From positions 186,001-250,000 of the forward strand of contig NZ_JACAWU010000001.1 in NCBI RefSeq assembly GCF_013391635.1: a DNA stretch of 64,000 nt. The letters run 5' to 3'. Within the stretch, counting starts at the first letter, position 1; each line of letters starts with the position of its first letter. Below are positions 26,643 through 35,240 of the stretch, one piece after another. Made by a program: the position numbers and the translations under genes. The DNA comes from Natronomonas gomsonensis. GTDB lineage: Archaea; Halobacteriota; Halobacteria; Halobacteriales; Haloarculaceae. The notes beneath the pieces were generated by a model. The model searched no databases. It saw nothing but the letters and a program-made list of their open reading frames with translations, and was not told the origin of the DNA.

Positions 26643-27047
26643 TCACCCCGAAGCGGGGGGCCGTTCGAATCGGGTCGAGAACCGAATCAGTTCGGCCACG
26701 TCCTCGGGGACCGTTTCGAGGCGGATTTCCATCTCCTCGCGGTCGTAGGCGACCAGTCCGCTGTCGGCGAGCAACGGAAGGTGGTGGTGATACAGCCGGA
26801 TTTTGAGTTGCCGCCGCTCGTCCGGCCCGACGACCACCCCCTCGGAAGCGACCCACCCGGTGAGGATGTCGACCAACTCCTCGAAGGTGGCGTCCTTCCG
26901 TTCGAGGAGATATCCCAGCACTCGCCGACGCGTCCGGTTGGCGAGTGCTCGAAAGAGGGCATCGGGGGACGACACGGCGTCGAGTGCTCCCTCATCCCAC
27001 CTCGGTTCGCCGGCACCCCCCTCCGTGAGTTCCGTTTCGTCAGGCAT
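26643..27047 (-). CDS. DUF7344-type winged-helix regulator
   Basis: A 134-residue soluble winged-helix protein: DALFRALANRTRRRVLGYLLERKDATFEELVD, then RQLKIRLYHHHLPLLADSGLVAYDREEMEIRL, the layout shared by the haloarchaeal DUF7344 family. It lacks the C-terminal membrane segments found in the three relatives in the glycan region. A 17-bp near-palindrome lies between its TATA-like TTTATAAT (27097-27104) and the ATG at 27047, which suggests autoregulation. It probably forms a unit with the DICT gene 20 bp downstream. Confidence 0.75.
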   Translation of the reverse strand: MPDETELTEGGAGEPRWDEGALDAVSSPDALFRALANRTRRRVLGYLLERKDATFEELVDILTGWVASEGVVVGPDERRQLKIRLYHHHLPLLADSGLVAYDREEMEIRLETVPEDVAELIRFSTRFERPPASG

Positions 27048-27067
27048 CTCTGTAACACTCTAGAGGT

Positions 27068-27084
27068 CTTGCTACCGTAGCAAG
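27068..27084. promoter_or_regulatory. Perfect inverted repeat overlapping a predicted transcription start
   Basis: CTTGCTAC-C-GTAGCAAG is an 8-bp perfect inverted repeat about one base. It lies 21-37 nt before the DUF7344 ATG, just downstream of TTTATAAT, where a bound repressor would block initiation. Confidence 0.55.
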
Positions 27085-27304
27085 AAACATAATGTTATTA
27101 TAAAATTTCTAGTATTAAAATGTCGAAAGTATACAATGGGGAGTCGAACGGCACCGCGACGGAGCACGACCGCGACCCACCGAGTCGTCGGTCGAGCGCC
27201 GTCGACGTTCTTCGTACGGGGAGACTGGATTCGCGAGGCGGACTGCATAAACGGCCTCGCATACGAGCGCACAGCGTTTGGCCGCCGTGGGAGAACTCCC
27301 GCAT

Positions 27305-28957
27305 ATGACCGAGCCGCCGTGGTTCAGCGAGTACGAGGACTTCGGTATCGAGGAGTCGCTGGAACCGTACCCCGACTATCCGCTGCATCGGTTCCTCTAC
27401 GACGCCGCCGAGGACTACCCCGAACAGGGCGTCGTCCAGTCGGGACGGACGGTGACCTACGCGGAGTTACGCGAGGACGCCGACGCCCTCGCGGCCGCGC
27501 TTCAGGCCCGCGGCGTCGAGAAGGGCACGCGCGTGGCGACGGTGCTGCCCACTTCGGCGCAGTTCGTGCTTGCGACGCACGCCATCTCGCGGGCGGGCGG
27601 CGTCCACGTCCCCAACGACTTCCTCGACGCCGACGAGGATCTCGTCTACCGCCTCGAACAGAGCGACCCGGAAGTGCTCGTCGGCCACGACGAACACCGC
27701 GAACTGCTGGAGCGACTCCGTGCGGCCGCCGGGGTCGAACACCTCATCCTCACCGAACTCGAGGACTACTCGGCGGACCCGCCGGACCACGACCCAGAGG
27801 CGGGAGTCGAGTGGCTGCCGGCCGTCGTCGAGGGAAGCGACGGCGACCCCGAGCCCGTCGACATCGCTCCCGACGACACCCACACCATCCTCTTTACCGG
27901 GGGGACGACGGGGCTCCCGAAGGGCTGTCTGCTCACCCACCGCAACCTCGTCGCCAACGCGCTCCAGACCATCGCCGCCCAATCGCGGCTTCCCGACCTG
28001 ATGCGCGGCCGGGAGTCCGCGGTGCTCTCGTTGCCGATGTATCACTCCTACGGCTACTCCATCGGCAACATGCTCGTCGCCTTGGGGCTGGACCTGCTCG
28101 TCGTCCCCGACGCCCGCGACACCGAGTTGATGCGGCGTCACGTCGCCGAACACGACCCCATCGTGATGTTCGGCGTGCCGACGCAGTTCATGGAAATCGC
28201 CGAGGAGGAACTCGAACACGACGTCATCGGCATCGCGGGGTCGGCGCCGCTGGCCTCCGAGACGAAAGAGCGCTTCGGCGAGCGCTCGACTGGCCTCTCA
28301 CAGGGCTACGGCCTCTCGGAGATGTCGCCGATAACGCACTTCAACGTCGCCGGGATTCAGGAGGCGCTGATGGGCACCGACGACGACGGCGAGGGCTTCG
28401 AGCAACCGACCGTCGGCGTCCCCGTTCCCGACACCGAGGTGAAACTGCTGGACGTCGACAGCGGCGAGGAGGTCCCGATTTCGGAGGCCGTCGCCGACGA
28501 GCGGGAAGCGGAGATGTGTCTGTCCGGCCCCCAGCGCATGAAGGGGTATCTCAACGCCGAGGCCCCCTTCGACGACGACGGCTTCGTCGCCACCGGCGAC
28601 GTGGTGAAAGTCGACGAGCGCGGGCGGTTCTACGTCGTCGACCGCGTGAAGAACATGATAAACGTCTCGGGTCTGAAGGTGTACGCCGAGGAGGTCGACG
28701 AGGTGCTGTTCGGGATGGACGGCGTCCGCCGACCCGCCACCATCGGCGTTCCAGACCCCGAGCGACCGGGCAGCGAGCGCGTGAAGATATTCGTCGAGCG
28801 CGAAAACAGCGCCGACATCGACGCCGAGGACGTTCGGGCGTATCTGGACGGACGGGTCCCCCGCCAGGCGATGCCGAAAGAGGTGGAGTTCCTCGACAGC
28901 GTGCCGCTGACGGACATCGGAAAGACGGACCGCGAGGCGCTGAAGGAAGACGAGTGA
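27305..28957 (+). CDS. AMP-forming acyl-CoA synthetase
   Basis: A 550-residue ANL-superfamily ligase that adenylates a carboxylic acid and forms its CoA thioester. Motifs are the P-loop-like TGGTTGLPKG at about 198-207, YGLSEMSP in the middle, ATGDVVKVDERGRFYVVDR hinge, and the C-terminal GKTDREALK with catalytic Lys540. The ATG at 27305 follows a CATAAACGG element about 55 nt upstream. The substrate is probably a fatty or aromatic acid. It converges with an SCP2-like gene that ends 5 bp away. Confidence 0.92.
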   Translation: MTEPPWFSEYEDFGIEESLEPYPDYPLHRFLYDAAEDYPEQGVVQSGRTVTYAELREDADALAAALQARGVEKGTRVATVLPTSAQFVLATHAISRAGGVHVPNDFLDADEDLVYRLEQSDPEVLVGHDEHRELLERLRAAAGVEHLILTELEDYSADPPDHDPEAGVEWLPAVVEGSDGDPEPVDIAPDDTHTILFTGGTTGLPKGCLLTHRNLVANALQTIAAQSRLPDLMRGRESAVLSLPMYHSYGYSIGNMLVALGLDLLVVPDARDTELMRRHVAEHDPIVMFGVPTQFMEIAEEELEHDVIGIAGSAPLASETKERFGERSTGLSQGYGLSEMSPITHFNVAGIQEALMGTDDDGEGFEQPTVGVPVPDTEVKLLDVDSGEEVPISEAVADEREAEMCLSGPQRMKGYLNAEAPFDDDGFVATGDVVKVDERGRFYVVDRVKNMINVSGLKVYAEEVDEVLFGMDGVRRPATIGVPDPERPGSERVKIFVERENSADIDAEDVRAYLDGRVPRQAMPKEVEFLDSVPLTDIGKTDREALKEDE

Positions 28958-28961
28958 ACGC

Positions 28962-29495
28962 TCAGGCGGAGAACTCGTCGTCGGCGTACACCGCGTCGAT
29001 GTCGGCGGCGGATTCGGTCAACTGCACCGCAGCCTGGGAGTACTGCATCACTTTCTGCATGTCACCCTCGATGTCGAAGTGGCCGGACATCATGCCGTCG
29101 ACGACGCCGACTTCGCCCTTCATCAGCTGTTTCCACGTCTCGTTGTCGGCGATGAGTTTGAAGCCGGCGTCGACCTCGTCTTCGCTCTCGATGAAGCGGG
29201 CTTCGGTACACTCCCCGCCCTCGAGTCCGAGGAAGGCGTAGCCGACGTGGGTGCCGTTCTCGTCGCTGACGTATGTGTCGATTTCCTCGTGGAGGAACTC
29301 CGGCATCGCCTCGGTGTCGAGGTCGTCGATGGGCATCTCCCGCATCTCGAAGATGAAGTCGCCGTTGAAGTCGACGCCCCAGTCCGAACCCAACTCCTCG
29401 TACTGGTCGTTGTCGTTGATGCGCTGTCGGTACTCCTCGAACCACGCCTGACTCGGGAAGATGAGTTCTTCGCCGGCGTTGTCTGATTGCGACAT
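28962..29495 (-). CDS. SCP2-like lipid-binding protein
   Basis: A 177-residue acidic protein with an SCP2-like pattern: VDFNGDFIFEMREMPIDDLDTEAM, GGECTEARFIESEDEVDAGFKLIADNETWKQLMKGEVGVVDGMMSG, then HFDIEGDMQKVMQYSQAAVQL. It differs in detail from the SCP2 protein at 24520. A TATA-like TATTTAAA lies about 65 nt before the ATG. Placement opposite an acyl-CoA synthetase supports a fatty-acyl binding or carrier role. Confidence 0.7.
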   Translation of the reverse strand: MSQSDNAGEELIFPSQAWFEEYRQRINDNDQYEELGSDWGVDFNGDFIFEMREMPIDDLDTEAMPEFLHEEIDTYVSDENGTHVGYAFLGLEGGECTEARFIESEDEVDAGFKLIADNETWKQLMKGEVGVVDGMMSGHFDIEGDMQKVMQYSQAAVQLTESAADIDAVYADDEFSA

Positions 29496-29777
29496 TGTGA
29501 TTCGTCTGCACGTCGTTCGCCCCACCGTTGACCCTGACTCCGCGAATCCGAGGGGGTTTAAATACAGTCGTCGATGGACGGCAACTCGCCACGCGACGTG
29601 CAGCATCGACACCTAATATGTTTGGAGCCAGATTCAACCGTTCGGGGGTTGTTGTTTCGAGTGGCCGGTTCCGCGAATGCTGTGGTCGCGCCCCGCGACC
29701 GCATCCACCTGTTCGGCCTCTGACATACCGTCGAACCGTGGTCCACGTCTCGCGGAATCGGCCGGTTCTACGGGCGG

Positions 29778-30314
29778 TTACTCGTCCCGTCGTTCCAGCG
29801 CACGAGTGGCGACGCGGAGGCGCTCGATGTCGGTATCGACGGGCCCTCGGAGTGCCCGCCGGAGCGTCCGCTCGGGCGAGTACCCGACGACGTGTTCCTC
29901 GAACGTCTCGATGTCGACGCCGAAGCGTCGCCTGACCGCGCGGTCGGCCCGCTCGCGTTCGCCCGCCTCCTCGTCGTCGACCGACGCCGCCAGTTCCGTC
30001 CGCCGTCGTTCCCACGCCGACGCCTCGATATCGGCGTAGTTGCGGGCAGCTTCGGCGTTCTCGAGGCCCGTCGGCGCCTGCTCGGCCACGAAGTAGCCCC
30101 AGAGGTCGCCCTCGACGTGATGTTCGACGAGGCGCTGGAGTTGTTCGATTCGCTCCTCCGGCGGGCCGCGGTCCGACGGCGGCTCGGCGCCCAATGTCTC
30201 GTAGTGGTCCTGTATCGCGTCGTGGAGGTCACGCTCGATGCCGGCGAGGGCGGCCGCGACGGCGCGCACCTGGTCGCTGTCGGCGGGGTTCCCGAGGGCG
30301 GCCAGTAGGTCCAT
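29778..30314 (-). CDS. Unrecognised acidic helical protein
   Basis: A 178-residue, mostly helical protein with no signal or membrane segment. It begins MDLLAALGNPADSDQVRAVAAALAG and contains RIEQLQRLVEHHVEGDLWGYFVAEQ and RRRFGVDIETFEEHVVGYSPERTLRRALRG. ATG 30314 is preferred over a start five codons upstream. I recognise no domain. It marks the boundary before the glycan locus and is divergent from the first glycan gene. Confidence 0.6.
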   Translation of the reverse strand: MDLLAALGNPADSDQVRAVAAALAGIERDLHDAIQDHYETLGAEPPSDRGPPEERIEQLQRLVEHHVEGDLWGYFVAEQAPTGLENAEAARNYADIEASAWERRRTELAASVDDEEAGERERADRAVRRRFGVDIETFEEHVVGYSPERTLRRALRGPVDTDIERLRVATRALERRDE

Positions 30315-30416
30315 ACCGCGAGGACGCACCGAAGGGTAACGTTACTTTCGTCGACCGCTCGGGTGATAGCCCGCGGTAGCGACGGCCTACTCCCCCGCAA
30401 GCGTCCGAAGGGTAGC

Positions 30417-30426
30417 GGTAACGAAG
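30417..30426 (+). promoter_or_regulatory. YATAACAAAG-type promoter element (weak match)
   Basis: GGTAACGAAG is 35 nt before the ATG at 30452. It matches the consensus in 7 of 10 positions and keeps the typical spacing. Confidence 0.35.
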
Positions 30427-30451
30427 GCGACGGGAACGTAGCACCCAGAAG

Positions 30452-31462
30452 ATGCGACTCGAACGACTCTCGCTTGCGGAGTGGGACGACGCCCTTCCGG
30501 ACCACGGAATCGAACCGTTCCATGCCCCCGAAGCGCTGGAAGTGCTGGACGACCATACCACCAGCGACCTCCAGTTGTTTGCGGGGTTCAACGGCGACCG
30601 GCCGGTAGCACTGCTGCCGGTGTTCGGCCGGTCGACCCCACTCGGGCGGGTACTCACGTCACCGCCGCCCGGGATGGGCGTCTCACGACTCGGGCCAGTG
30701 CTCATGCCGGCCAGCCCCAAACGGAGCAAACGGGAGAAACTCAACCGCGAGTTCACCGACCTCGTCGTGGACGCGACCCGCGCCGACTCGAGGGCGACGC
30801 TGCTTCGGCTGGTGTGTCCCACCGCGTACGGCGACCCCCGGCCCTACGTCTGGGACGGCCTCGACGTCGAACCCCTGTGGACCTACCGGCTGGACATCGA
30901 CGACTGCACGCCAGACGAGTTGCTCACAGCGGCGAGCAAGAGTCTTCGCCGTGAAATCAACGACGCGGCGGCGCTGGACGTGACAGTCGAGCGAGAGGGG
31001 CTGGACGGCACGCGAGCGGTGTTCGACGAGACCCGAAAGCGGTACGCCGAGCAAGGGGAGGCGCTGTCGGTGTCGTGGCCGTACGTCCGCGACCTCGTCC
31101 GAGCGATGCGGGAGACCGACCGCGCGCGCACCTACGTCGCTCGCGACGCCGAGGGACGATTCCTCACGGGCATCACCGTCCTCTACTCGAACGACGCGGC
31201 GTACTTCTGGCAGGGCGGTACCCGGTGTGTCCACGACGGCGTCGCAGTCAACGGACTGCTCCACTGGAACATCATCGAGGACATCGCCGAGGACCCACCG
31301 CGGCCGTCGGTGTCGACCTACGACCTCCTCGGCGCCAACACCGAACGACTCAGCCGGTACAAGAGCAAGTTCGGGTCGACGCTGACGCCGTACTACGTCG
31401 TCGAATCGGGTGGATTGGGGATGACCGCGGCGAAGAAGGCGTACCAGCTCGTGGGTCGGTGA
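30452..31462 (+). CDS. FemAB-like GNAT-fold transferase (glycan modification)
   Basis: A 336-residue protein of the FemAB/BioF2-type double GNAT fold. The N-terminal half has LGRVLTSPPPGMGVSRLGPVL; the C-terminal half has LLTAASKSLRREINDA, the acetyl-donor region TGITVLYSNDAAYFWQGGT and GLLHWNIIEDIAE, and ends YDLLGANTERLSRYKSKFG. In archaeal and bacterial glycan loci such proteins transfer an aminoacyl or acyl group to a sugar. The donor is unknown. It is followed 5 bp later by a glycosyltransferase. Confidence 0.75.
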   Translation: MRLERLSLAEWDDALPDHGIEPFHAPEALEVLDDHTTSDLQLFAGFNGDRPVALLPVFGRSTPLGRVLTSPPPGMGVSRLGPVLMPASPKRSKREKLNREFTDLVVDATRADSRATLLRLVCPTAYGDPRPYVWDGLDVEPLWTYRLDIDDCTPDELLTAASKSLRREINDAAALDVTVEREGLDGTRAVFDETRKRYAEQGEALSVSWPYVRDLVRAMRETDRARTYVARDAEGRFLTGITVLYSNDAAYFWQGGTRCVHDGVAVNGLLHWNIIEDIAEDPPRPSVSTYDLLGANTERLSRYKSKFGSTLTPYYVVESGGLGMTAAKKAYQLVGR

Positions 31463-31467
31463 CCTCG

Positions 31468-32412
31468 ATGCGCGTGCTCAGCCTCGTCACCAACAGGCGG
31501 GCGACGTTCTACAGAGGACAGCGCGCCGCGCTCCGCGACCGCGGCGTCGTCGTCGACACCGTCAGCGTCCCGGGGAGCCGGTCGGACGACGGGCTCGTGG
31601 GACGAACACCGGCGACGTACCTCCGTTTCTACGGACGGGTGCTGCGGTCGTCCCTCGCCGACTACGACCTCGTCCACGCCAGTTACGGCCTCACCGCGCC
31701 GGCGGCGCTGTTGCAACCGAACCGACCCGTCGTCATGACGCTGTGGGGCAGCGACCTGATGGGCCGATACGGCCCGCTCAGCAAACTGTGTGCCAGAGCG
31801 GCCGACGAAGTCGTCGTCATGTCGACCGAGATGGCGGAAGTCCTCGGACAGCCGTGTCACGTCATCCCACACGGCATCGACGTCGAGCGGTTTCAGCCGG
31901 CTTCGAAAGCCGAGAGTCGGGCCGCGCTGGGCTGGGACGACGCCGACGGCTATCAGGTGCTGTTCCCGTACGGTCCGGAGCGACCCATCAAGGACTATCC
32001 CCGCGCCGAGCGTGTCGTCGCGGCCGCCGAGGGGAGACTCGAAGCGCCCGTCGAACTCCGGAGCGTCACCGGCGTCCCCCACGAAGAGATGCCGACGGTC
32101 GTCAACGCCGCCGACGCCCTGCTTTTGACCTCGGAGCGAGAGGGGTCGCCGAACTCGGTGAAAGAGGCGCTAGCGTGTAACGTGCCGGTCGTTTCGACCG
32201 ACGTGGGCGACGTCTCGACGATGCTTCGGGACGTCGAACCCTCCGCGGTCGGGTCGACGGACGCAGAACTCGTCGACGGCCTGGTCGAGGTGCTGTCGAC
32301 CGGCGGCCGCTCGAACGGCCGAACGATGGTCCAGCACATTCGACTGGAGAACCAGGTCGAGCAACTCCACGGCGTGTACGAACGCGCCCTCGCGGAGACC
32401 GCTCGCCGCTAA
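31468..32412 (+). CDS. Glycosyltransferase family 4 protein
   Basis: A 314-residue GT-B glycosyltransferase. The acceptor half includes VVMTLWGSDLMGRYGPLSKL and VIPHGIDVERFQPA; the donor half shows VLFPYGPERPIKDYPRAERV and the family's E-x7-E region TSEREGSPNSVKEALACNVPVVSTDVG. It is cytoplasmic and would transfer a hexose-type sugar to the growing lipid-linked glycan. The start at ATG 31468 lies just after the previous stop, so the two are co-transcribed. Confidence 0.9.
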   Translation: MRVLSLVTNRRATFYRGQRAALRDRGVVVDTVSVPGSRSDDGLVGRTPATYLRFYGRVLRSSLADYDLVHASYGLTAPAALLQPNRPVVMTLWGSDLMGRYGPLSKLCARAADEVVVMSTEMAEVLGQPCHVIPHGIDVERFQPASKAESRAALGWDDADGYQVLFPYGPERPIKDYPRAERVVAAAEGRLEAPVELRSVTGVPHEEMPTVVNAADALLLTSEREGSPNSVKEALACNVPVVSTDVGDVSTMLRDVEPSAVGSTDAELVDGLVEVLSTGGRSNGRTMVQHIRLENQVEQLHGVYERALAETARR

Positions 32413-32418
32413 GCCGAC

Positions 32419-32428
32419 TATAACGAAG
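32419..32428 (+). promoter_or_regulatory. YATAACAAAG-type promoter element
   Basis: TATAACGAAG is 35 nt before the ATG at 32454 and only 7 nt after the stop of the preceding glycosyltransferase, so the next gene has its own leaderless promoter. Confidence 0.5.
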
Positions 32429-32453
32429 TCGATACTCCCCTTCCCGTGAGCGC

Positions 32454-33191
32454 ATGGAGGATTCAGTATCGGAGCGGAGAGCGACCGGCCGACCGAAACG
32501 ACCCCTGCGTCTGGAGCTGTCGGCGTACGGGCAGTTGCTTCATCGTCTTCGCGAGGAGGGGCGCCGATTCGTCGACGTCCGCCGGCGTGCCGACGGCGTC
32601 GTGTTACACCACGACGTGGAGCTGTCGCTGTCCCGCGCGCTCACGATGGCGCGACTGGAGGCGACTCACCGCATCCGCGGAACGTACTGCATCCCGGTTC
32701 GGTCGTCGCTTCACGACGCCTCGACGGTAGTGTTCGCACGCACCGTCCGGTCGATTTCGCGGCTCGGCCACGAGGTCGGCCTCCAGTTCGACCCGAGGGC
32801 CTACTGGGAGGAGCTTCCGAGCGAGGCGGCGCTGCTGTCAGAAATCGACCGCGAGCGGAGAGCACTGAGTCGGCTCTCGAAGGACCCCGTCGAGGTCGTC
32901 TCGTTTCGACGGCCGACGGAGCGGCTCAGTCGGCTCGAACTCCCAGACGCCATCAACGCCTGTCGGGACCCCGAGGAGCCGTCGTATCGGGTCGTGACCG
33001 ACCGGGAGCTTCGAGACACCGAACCGTTTTCCGACGGCATCCCCGAGCGGTTCCGACTGGTCGTCCACCCCGGTCTGTGGCGGCCCGTCGCACAGTCGGA
33101 GTCGGCCGTCGTCGAGACGTACCGACAGAAGGCGGCGTCGGCCGTCGAATCCTACTTCGACGCCTTCGACATCCCGACACCGCGCCGATAA
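32454..33191 (+). CDS. Polysaccharide-deacetylase-like protein, probably inactive
   Basis: A 245-residue relative of the NodB-fold protein at 48304. The two align through VVLHHDVELSLSRALTMA versus VVRHDIDLSPTAALAMA, RGTYCIPVR, and LVVHPGLWRP versus LVHPGLWTP near the end. Here the second metal-motif Asp is Glu, and the zinc-binding His stretch of 48304 (VHFDTHHYWDD) reads LQFDPRAYWEE with no His. It therefore may bind a glycan or act structurally. No signal peptide is present. It converges with the ParB-like gene. Confidence 0.65.
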   Translation: MEDSVSERRATGRPKRPLRLELSAYGQLLHRLREEGRRFVDVRRRADGVVLHHDVELSLSRALTMARLEATHRIRGTYCIPVRSSLHDASTVVFARTVRSISRLGHEVGLQFDPRAYWEELPSEAALLSEIDRERRALSRLSKDPVEVVSFRRPTERLSRLELPDAINACRDPEEPSYRVVTDRELRDTEPFSDGIPERFRLVVHPGLWRPVAQSESAVVETYRQKAASAVESYFDAFDIPTPRR

Positions 33192-33202
33192 CGTCGACTC
33201 CG

Positions 33203-34039
33203 TCAGGACTCCTCGAGCTGTTTCAGGTCCGGGTGGTCGGCGACGGCCGATGGGAGGACGCCCGTCTCGGCGACGTGGTCGGCGACCCGGTCACGGAACG
33301 CAACCCACGCCTCGTGTCGGCGGAGTATCACCACCGGAACCCTATCGACGCCCAGCACCTTCGCTATCGACAGCCGGTTGCGGCCGTCCGCGAACAGCAA
33401 CTCGCCGTCGCGGCCGATGTCTATCGCCATCTCGTCGTTGATGAGGCGGTCGTAGACCGAACGCCGTCGCGAGCCGACCGGGTCGTCGTAGGCGCTATCG
33501 GCCGCCAACTCCCGCTGGGTTCGAAAGCCATCGGCCGCGACGCGCTCGTACAGCCGGTCGAGGTTCCGGAGACGGCGCTCCAGCGCCGCCCGCGAGTCAC
33601 ACCCCCACGGCTGTTCGCCGCGGCGTATCTCCTCGAGCACGCGGTCGAAAAACGCCGTCTCCGACCACTCGAGGTCCCGCTGGAAGTGCGCTTCGAACGC
33701 CCGGTAGACGTCGGTGTCGACGAATCGGCGTCCGCTTCGGTCCCAGTCGCCGTCCATCACTGAACCGGCCCACCGGAATCGCGGCAATTCGGGCGGTTCG
33801 GTGACGTACTCGATTCGGTCGGGGTCGACCCAGGCGATTCGGTAGGGGTCTATCGGCGCCGTGTGGCGTCGGCCGTGGCGCCACTGCGCATAGCGGAGCC
33901 ACAGGTGGGCATAGCGGCCACGGAGTTCCGCCAGCGGGCCATCGAGCCACGGCACGGCTGCGGCGAGCCGTCGACCGGTGCCCCGAACGACCGAGTCGAG
34001 CATCGAGAGGGCGCCCGCGGACGCCTCACGACCAGCCAT
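33203..34039 (-). CDS. ParB-like-domain protein in glycan locus
   Basis: A 278-residue protein. The C-terminal third contains DEMAIDIGRDGELLFADGRNRLSIAKVLGVDRVPVVIL, the pattern of the ParB/sulfiredoxin-like nuclease fold (GRNRL resembles the GHRR box). Residues 1-180 are Arg- and Trp-rich and unrecognised (RYAHLWLRYAQWRHGRRHTAP). There is no helix-turn-helix, so chromosome partitioning is unlikely. Starts at 34039 or 34003 are possible. Similar domains occur next to glycosyltransferases in other haloarchaeal loci as I recall; its job is unknown. Confidence 0.6.
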   Translation of the reverse strand: MAGREASAGALSMLDSVVRGTGRRLAAAVPWLDGPLAELRGRYAHLWLRYAQWRHGRRHTAPIDPYRIAWVDPDRIEYVTEPPELPRFRWAGSVMDGDWDRSGRRFVDTDVYRAFEAHFQRDLEWSETAFFDRVLEEIRRGEQPWGCDSRAALERRLRNLDRLYERVAADGFRTQRELAADSAYDDPVGSRRRSVYDRLINDEMAIDIGRDGELLFADGRNRLSIAKVLGVDRVPVVILRRHEAWVAFRDRVADHVAETGVLPSAVADHPDLKQLEES

Positions 34040-34499
34040 CGGCCACCCCGTTCCGTCGGAAAGCGCCGTCGCTCGCCGCCGTCGTCACGTATCGACTACC
34101 GGTACTCGGACCCGAGCGAACCATTCTGCCGTACGGACTCGACCCGTGTGTTTCGTTATTTTACCCCTACACCCGTGGGAAAGCGTACCTTACCCACGGA
34201 CATCGGGAGGCACCTGGTGGAAACGCAGCATCAGCCGTGACGGCGACCCGTTCCGATTAGTACGTTCATACCCCGAACGGTTGGTTTGGACGGTTACCTG
34301 TGTTTATATGGGTCGCCGGTAAGGGTTCCAATCGAGCCAACGGGTGGACGACGCGGGGAACGGGATAGGGGATGTGGTTCGGTGCCACTAACGCGTGGTG
34401 GCCGTGTCGCCGTCGGTGGCGGTGCGGCCGCGATAGCGACTGCAGGCGGTGAACGGGCGTCCTCGACGTGCCACTTACGGCGACCGAAAGGGGAGAACC
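34040..34499. other. 460-bp regulatory intergenic region
   Basis: No convincing protein gene is present. It holds an AATAACGAAA element facing the ParB-like gene, a canonical TATA box TTTATAT at 34303-34309 for the DUF7344 gene, and then a leader of about 165 nt ending in the Shine-Dalgarno-like GGGGAG at 34490. The long leader contrasts with the leaderless mRNAs predicted nearby. Confidence 0.5.
34151..34160 (-). promoter_or_regulatory. YATAACAAAG-type promoter element (weak match)
   Basis: AATAACGAAA on the minus strand, 121 nt before the ParB-like ATG at 34039. It matches seven of ten consensus positions, and the spacing is atypical. Confidence 0.3.
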
Positions 34500-35060
34500 A
34501 TGTCACAAGCTCAAACCACACGACAAACGCAGGTCGAATCGGCACCCGAGACAGCGGACGACGACAGCGAGGCCGTCTCGTCCGTCCCGCTCGACGTCGT
34601 CTTCGGGCTGTTGAAAAACGAGCGTCGCCGGCTCGTCTTGAAGTTCCTAGAGGATTCGGACGGCGGAACGTCGCTCAGCGACCTCGCGGAACACATCGCG
34701 GCGGTGGAGAACGACAAGGCGGTGTCGGCGCTGAGTTCCCAGGAGCGAAAGCGCGTCTACATCGGGCTCTATCAGTGTCACCTCCCACAGATGGCTGACA
34801 GCGGCGCCATCGAGTTCGACAAGAATCGGGGGACCGTCGGGCACGGACCCAACATCGACCAGTTCCTCGAGTACCTCGAGCAGCCCGAACCGACCCGCTC
34901 ACGGTGGAGTCGCTACTACCTCGGCCACACCGTCGTCAGCCTCACGCTCGTCGTCGGTGCACTGGTGGTGTACGAAGCCCTCGCGACGGCGTTTTTCGCG
35001 CTCTCGATGCTCGGCTTTGCGGCGCTGGCGGTTCTGCACACCTCCCACGCGCGGGACTGA
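34500..35060 (+). CDS. DUF7344-type winged-helix protein with C-terminal membrane hairpin
   Basis: A 186-residue protein. Residues 30-130 form the winged helix (LDVVFGLLKNERRRLVLKFL, then SLSDLAEHIAAVENDKAV and RKRVYIGLYQCHLPQMADSG). Two hydrophobic segments follow near the end (VVSLTLVVGALVVYEALA and FFALSMLGFAALAVLH), so the DNA-binding domain may be tethered to the membrane. The start has GGGGAG 7 nt upstream. An 81-nt stretch is identical to the gene at 37612. It is probably a regulator of the glycan genes. Confidence 0.75.
   Translation: MSQAQTTRQTQVESAPETADDDSEAVSSVPLDVVFGLLKNERRRLVLKFLEDSDGGTSLSDLAEHIAAVENDKAVSALSSQERKRVYIGLYQCHLPQMADSGAIEFDKNRGTVGHGPNIDQFLEYLEQPEPTRSRWSRYYLGHTVVSLTLVVGALVVYEALATAFFALSMLGFAALAVLHTSHARD
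34680..34760 (+). repeat. 81-nt block identical to 37912-37992
   Basis: Every base, including third codon positions, matches the reverse complement of 37912-37992. It covers the winged-helix segment DLAEHIAAVENDKAV to RKRVY. Sequence on either side diverges. Confidence 0.9.
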
Positions 35061-35169
35061 ACGCCGACGAACCGTCAGCACGTTCGGTCGTATCGTCCGC
35101 ACGCTGTGTGGCGGTTTTCCGTGTGTGAATAGTTACCGCTTACTTGTATTCGCCCTCGACTCTCCGGAG

Positions 35170-35179
35170 CATAACAAAG
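35170..35179 (+). promoter_or_regulatory. YATAACAAAG promoter element (consensus)
   Basis: CATAACAAAG is 148 nt before the glmS ATG and 71 nt before a small leader ORF at 35241. Confidence 0.5.
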
Positions 35180-35240
35180 CGATTGGCTCCACCCAGAGTG
35201 GGTAACCGGCGCCGACAGTTCGGCACCCCGGGACCCAGAT

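Noticed and set aside
27136-29241. A 701-codon plus-strand frame over the acyl-CoA synthetase
   Set aside because: Arg/Gly-rich shadow of the synthetase, whose conserved motifs are in another frame.
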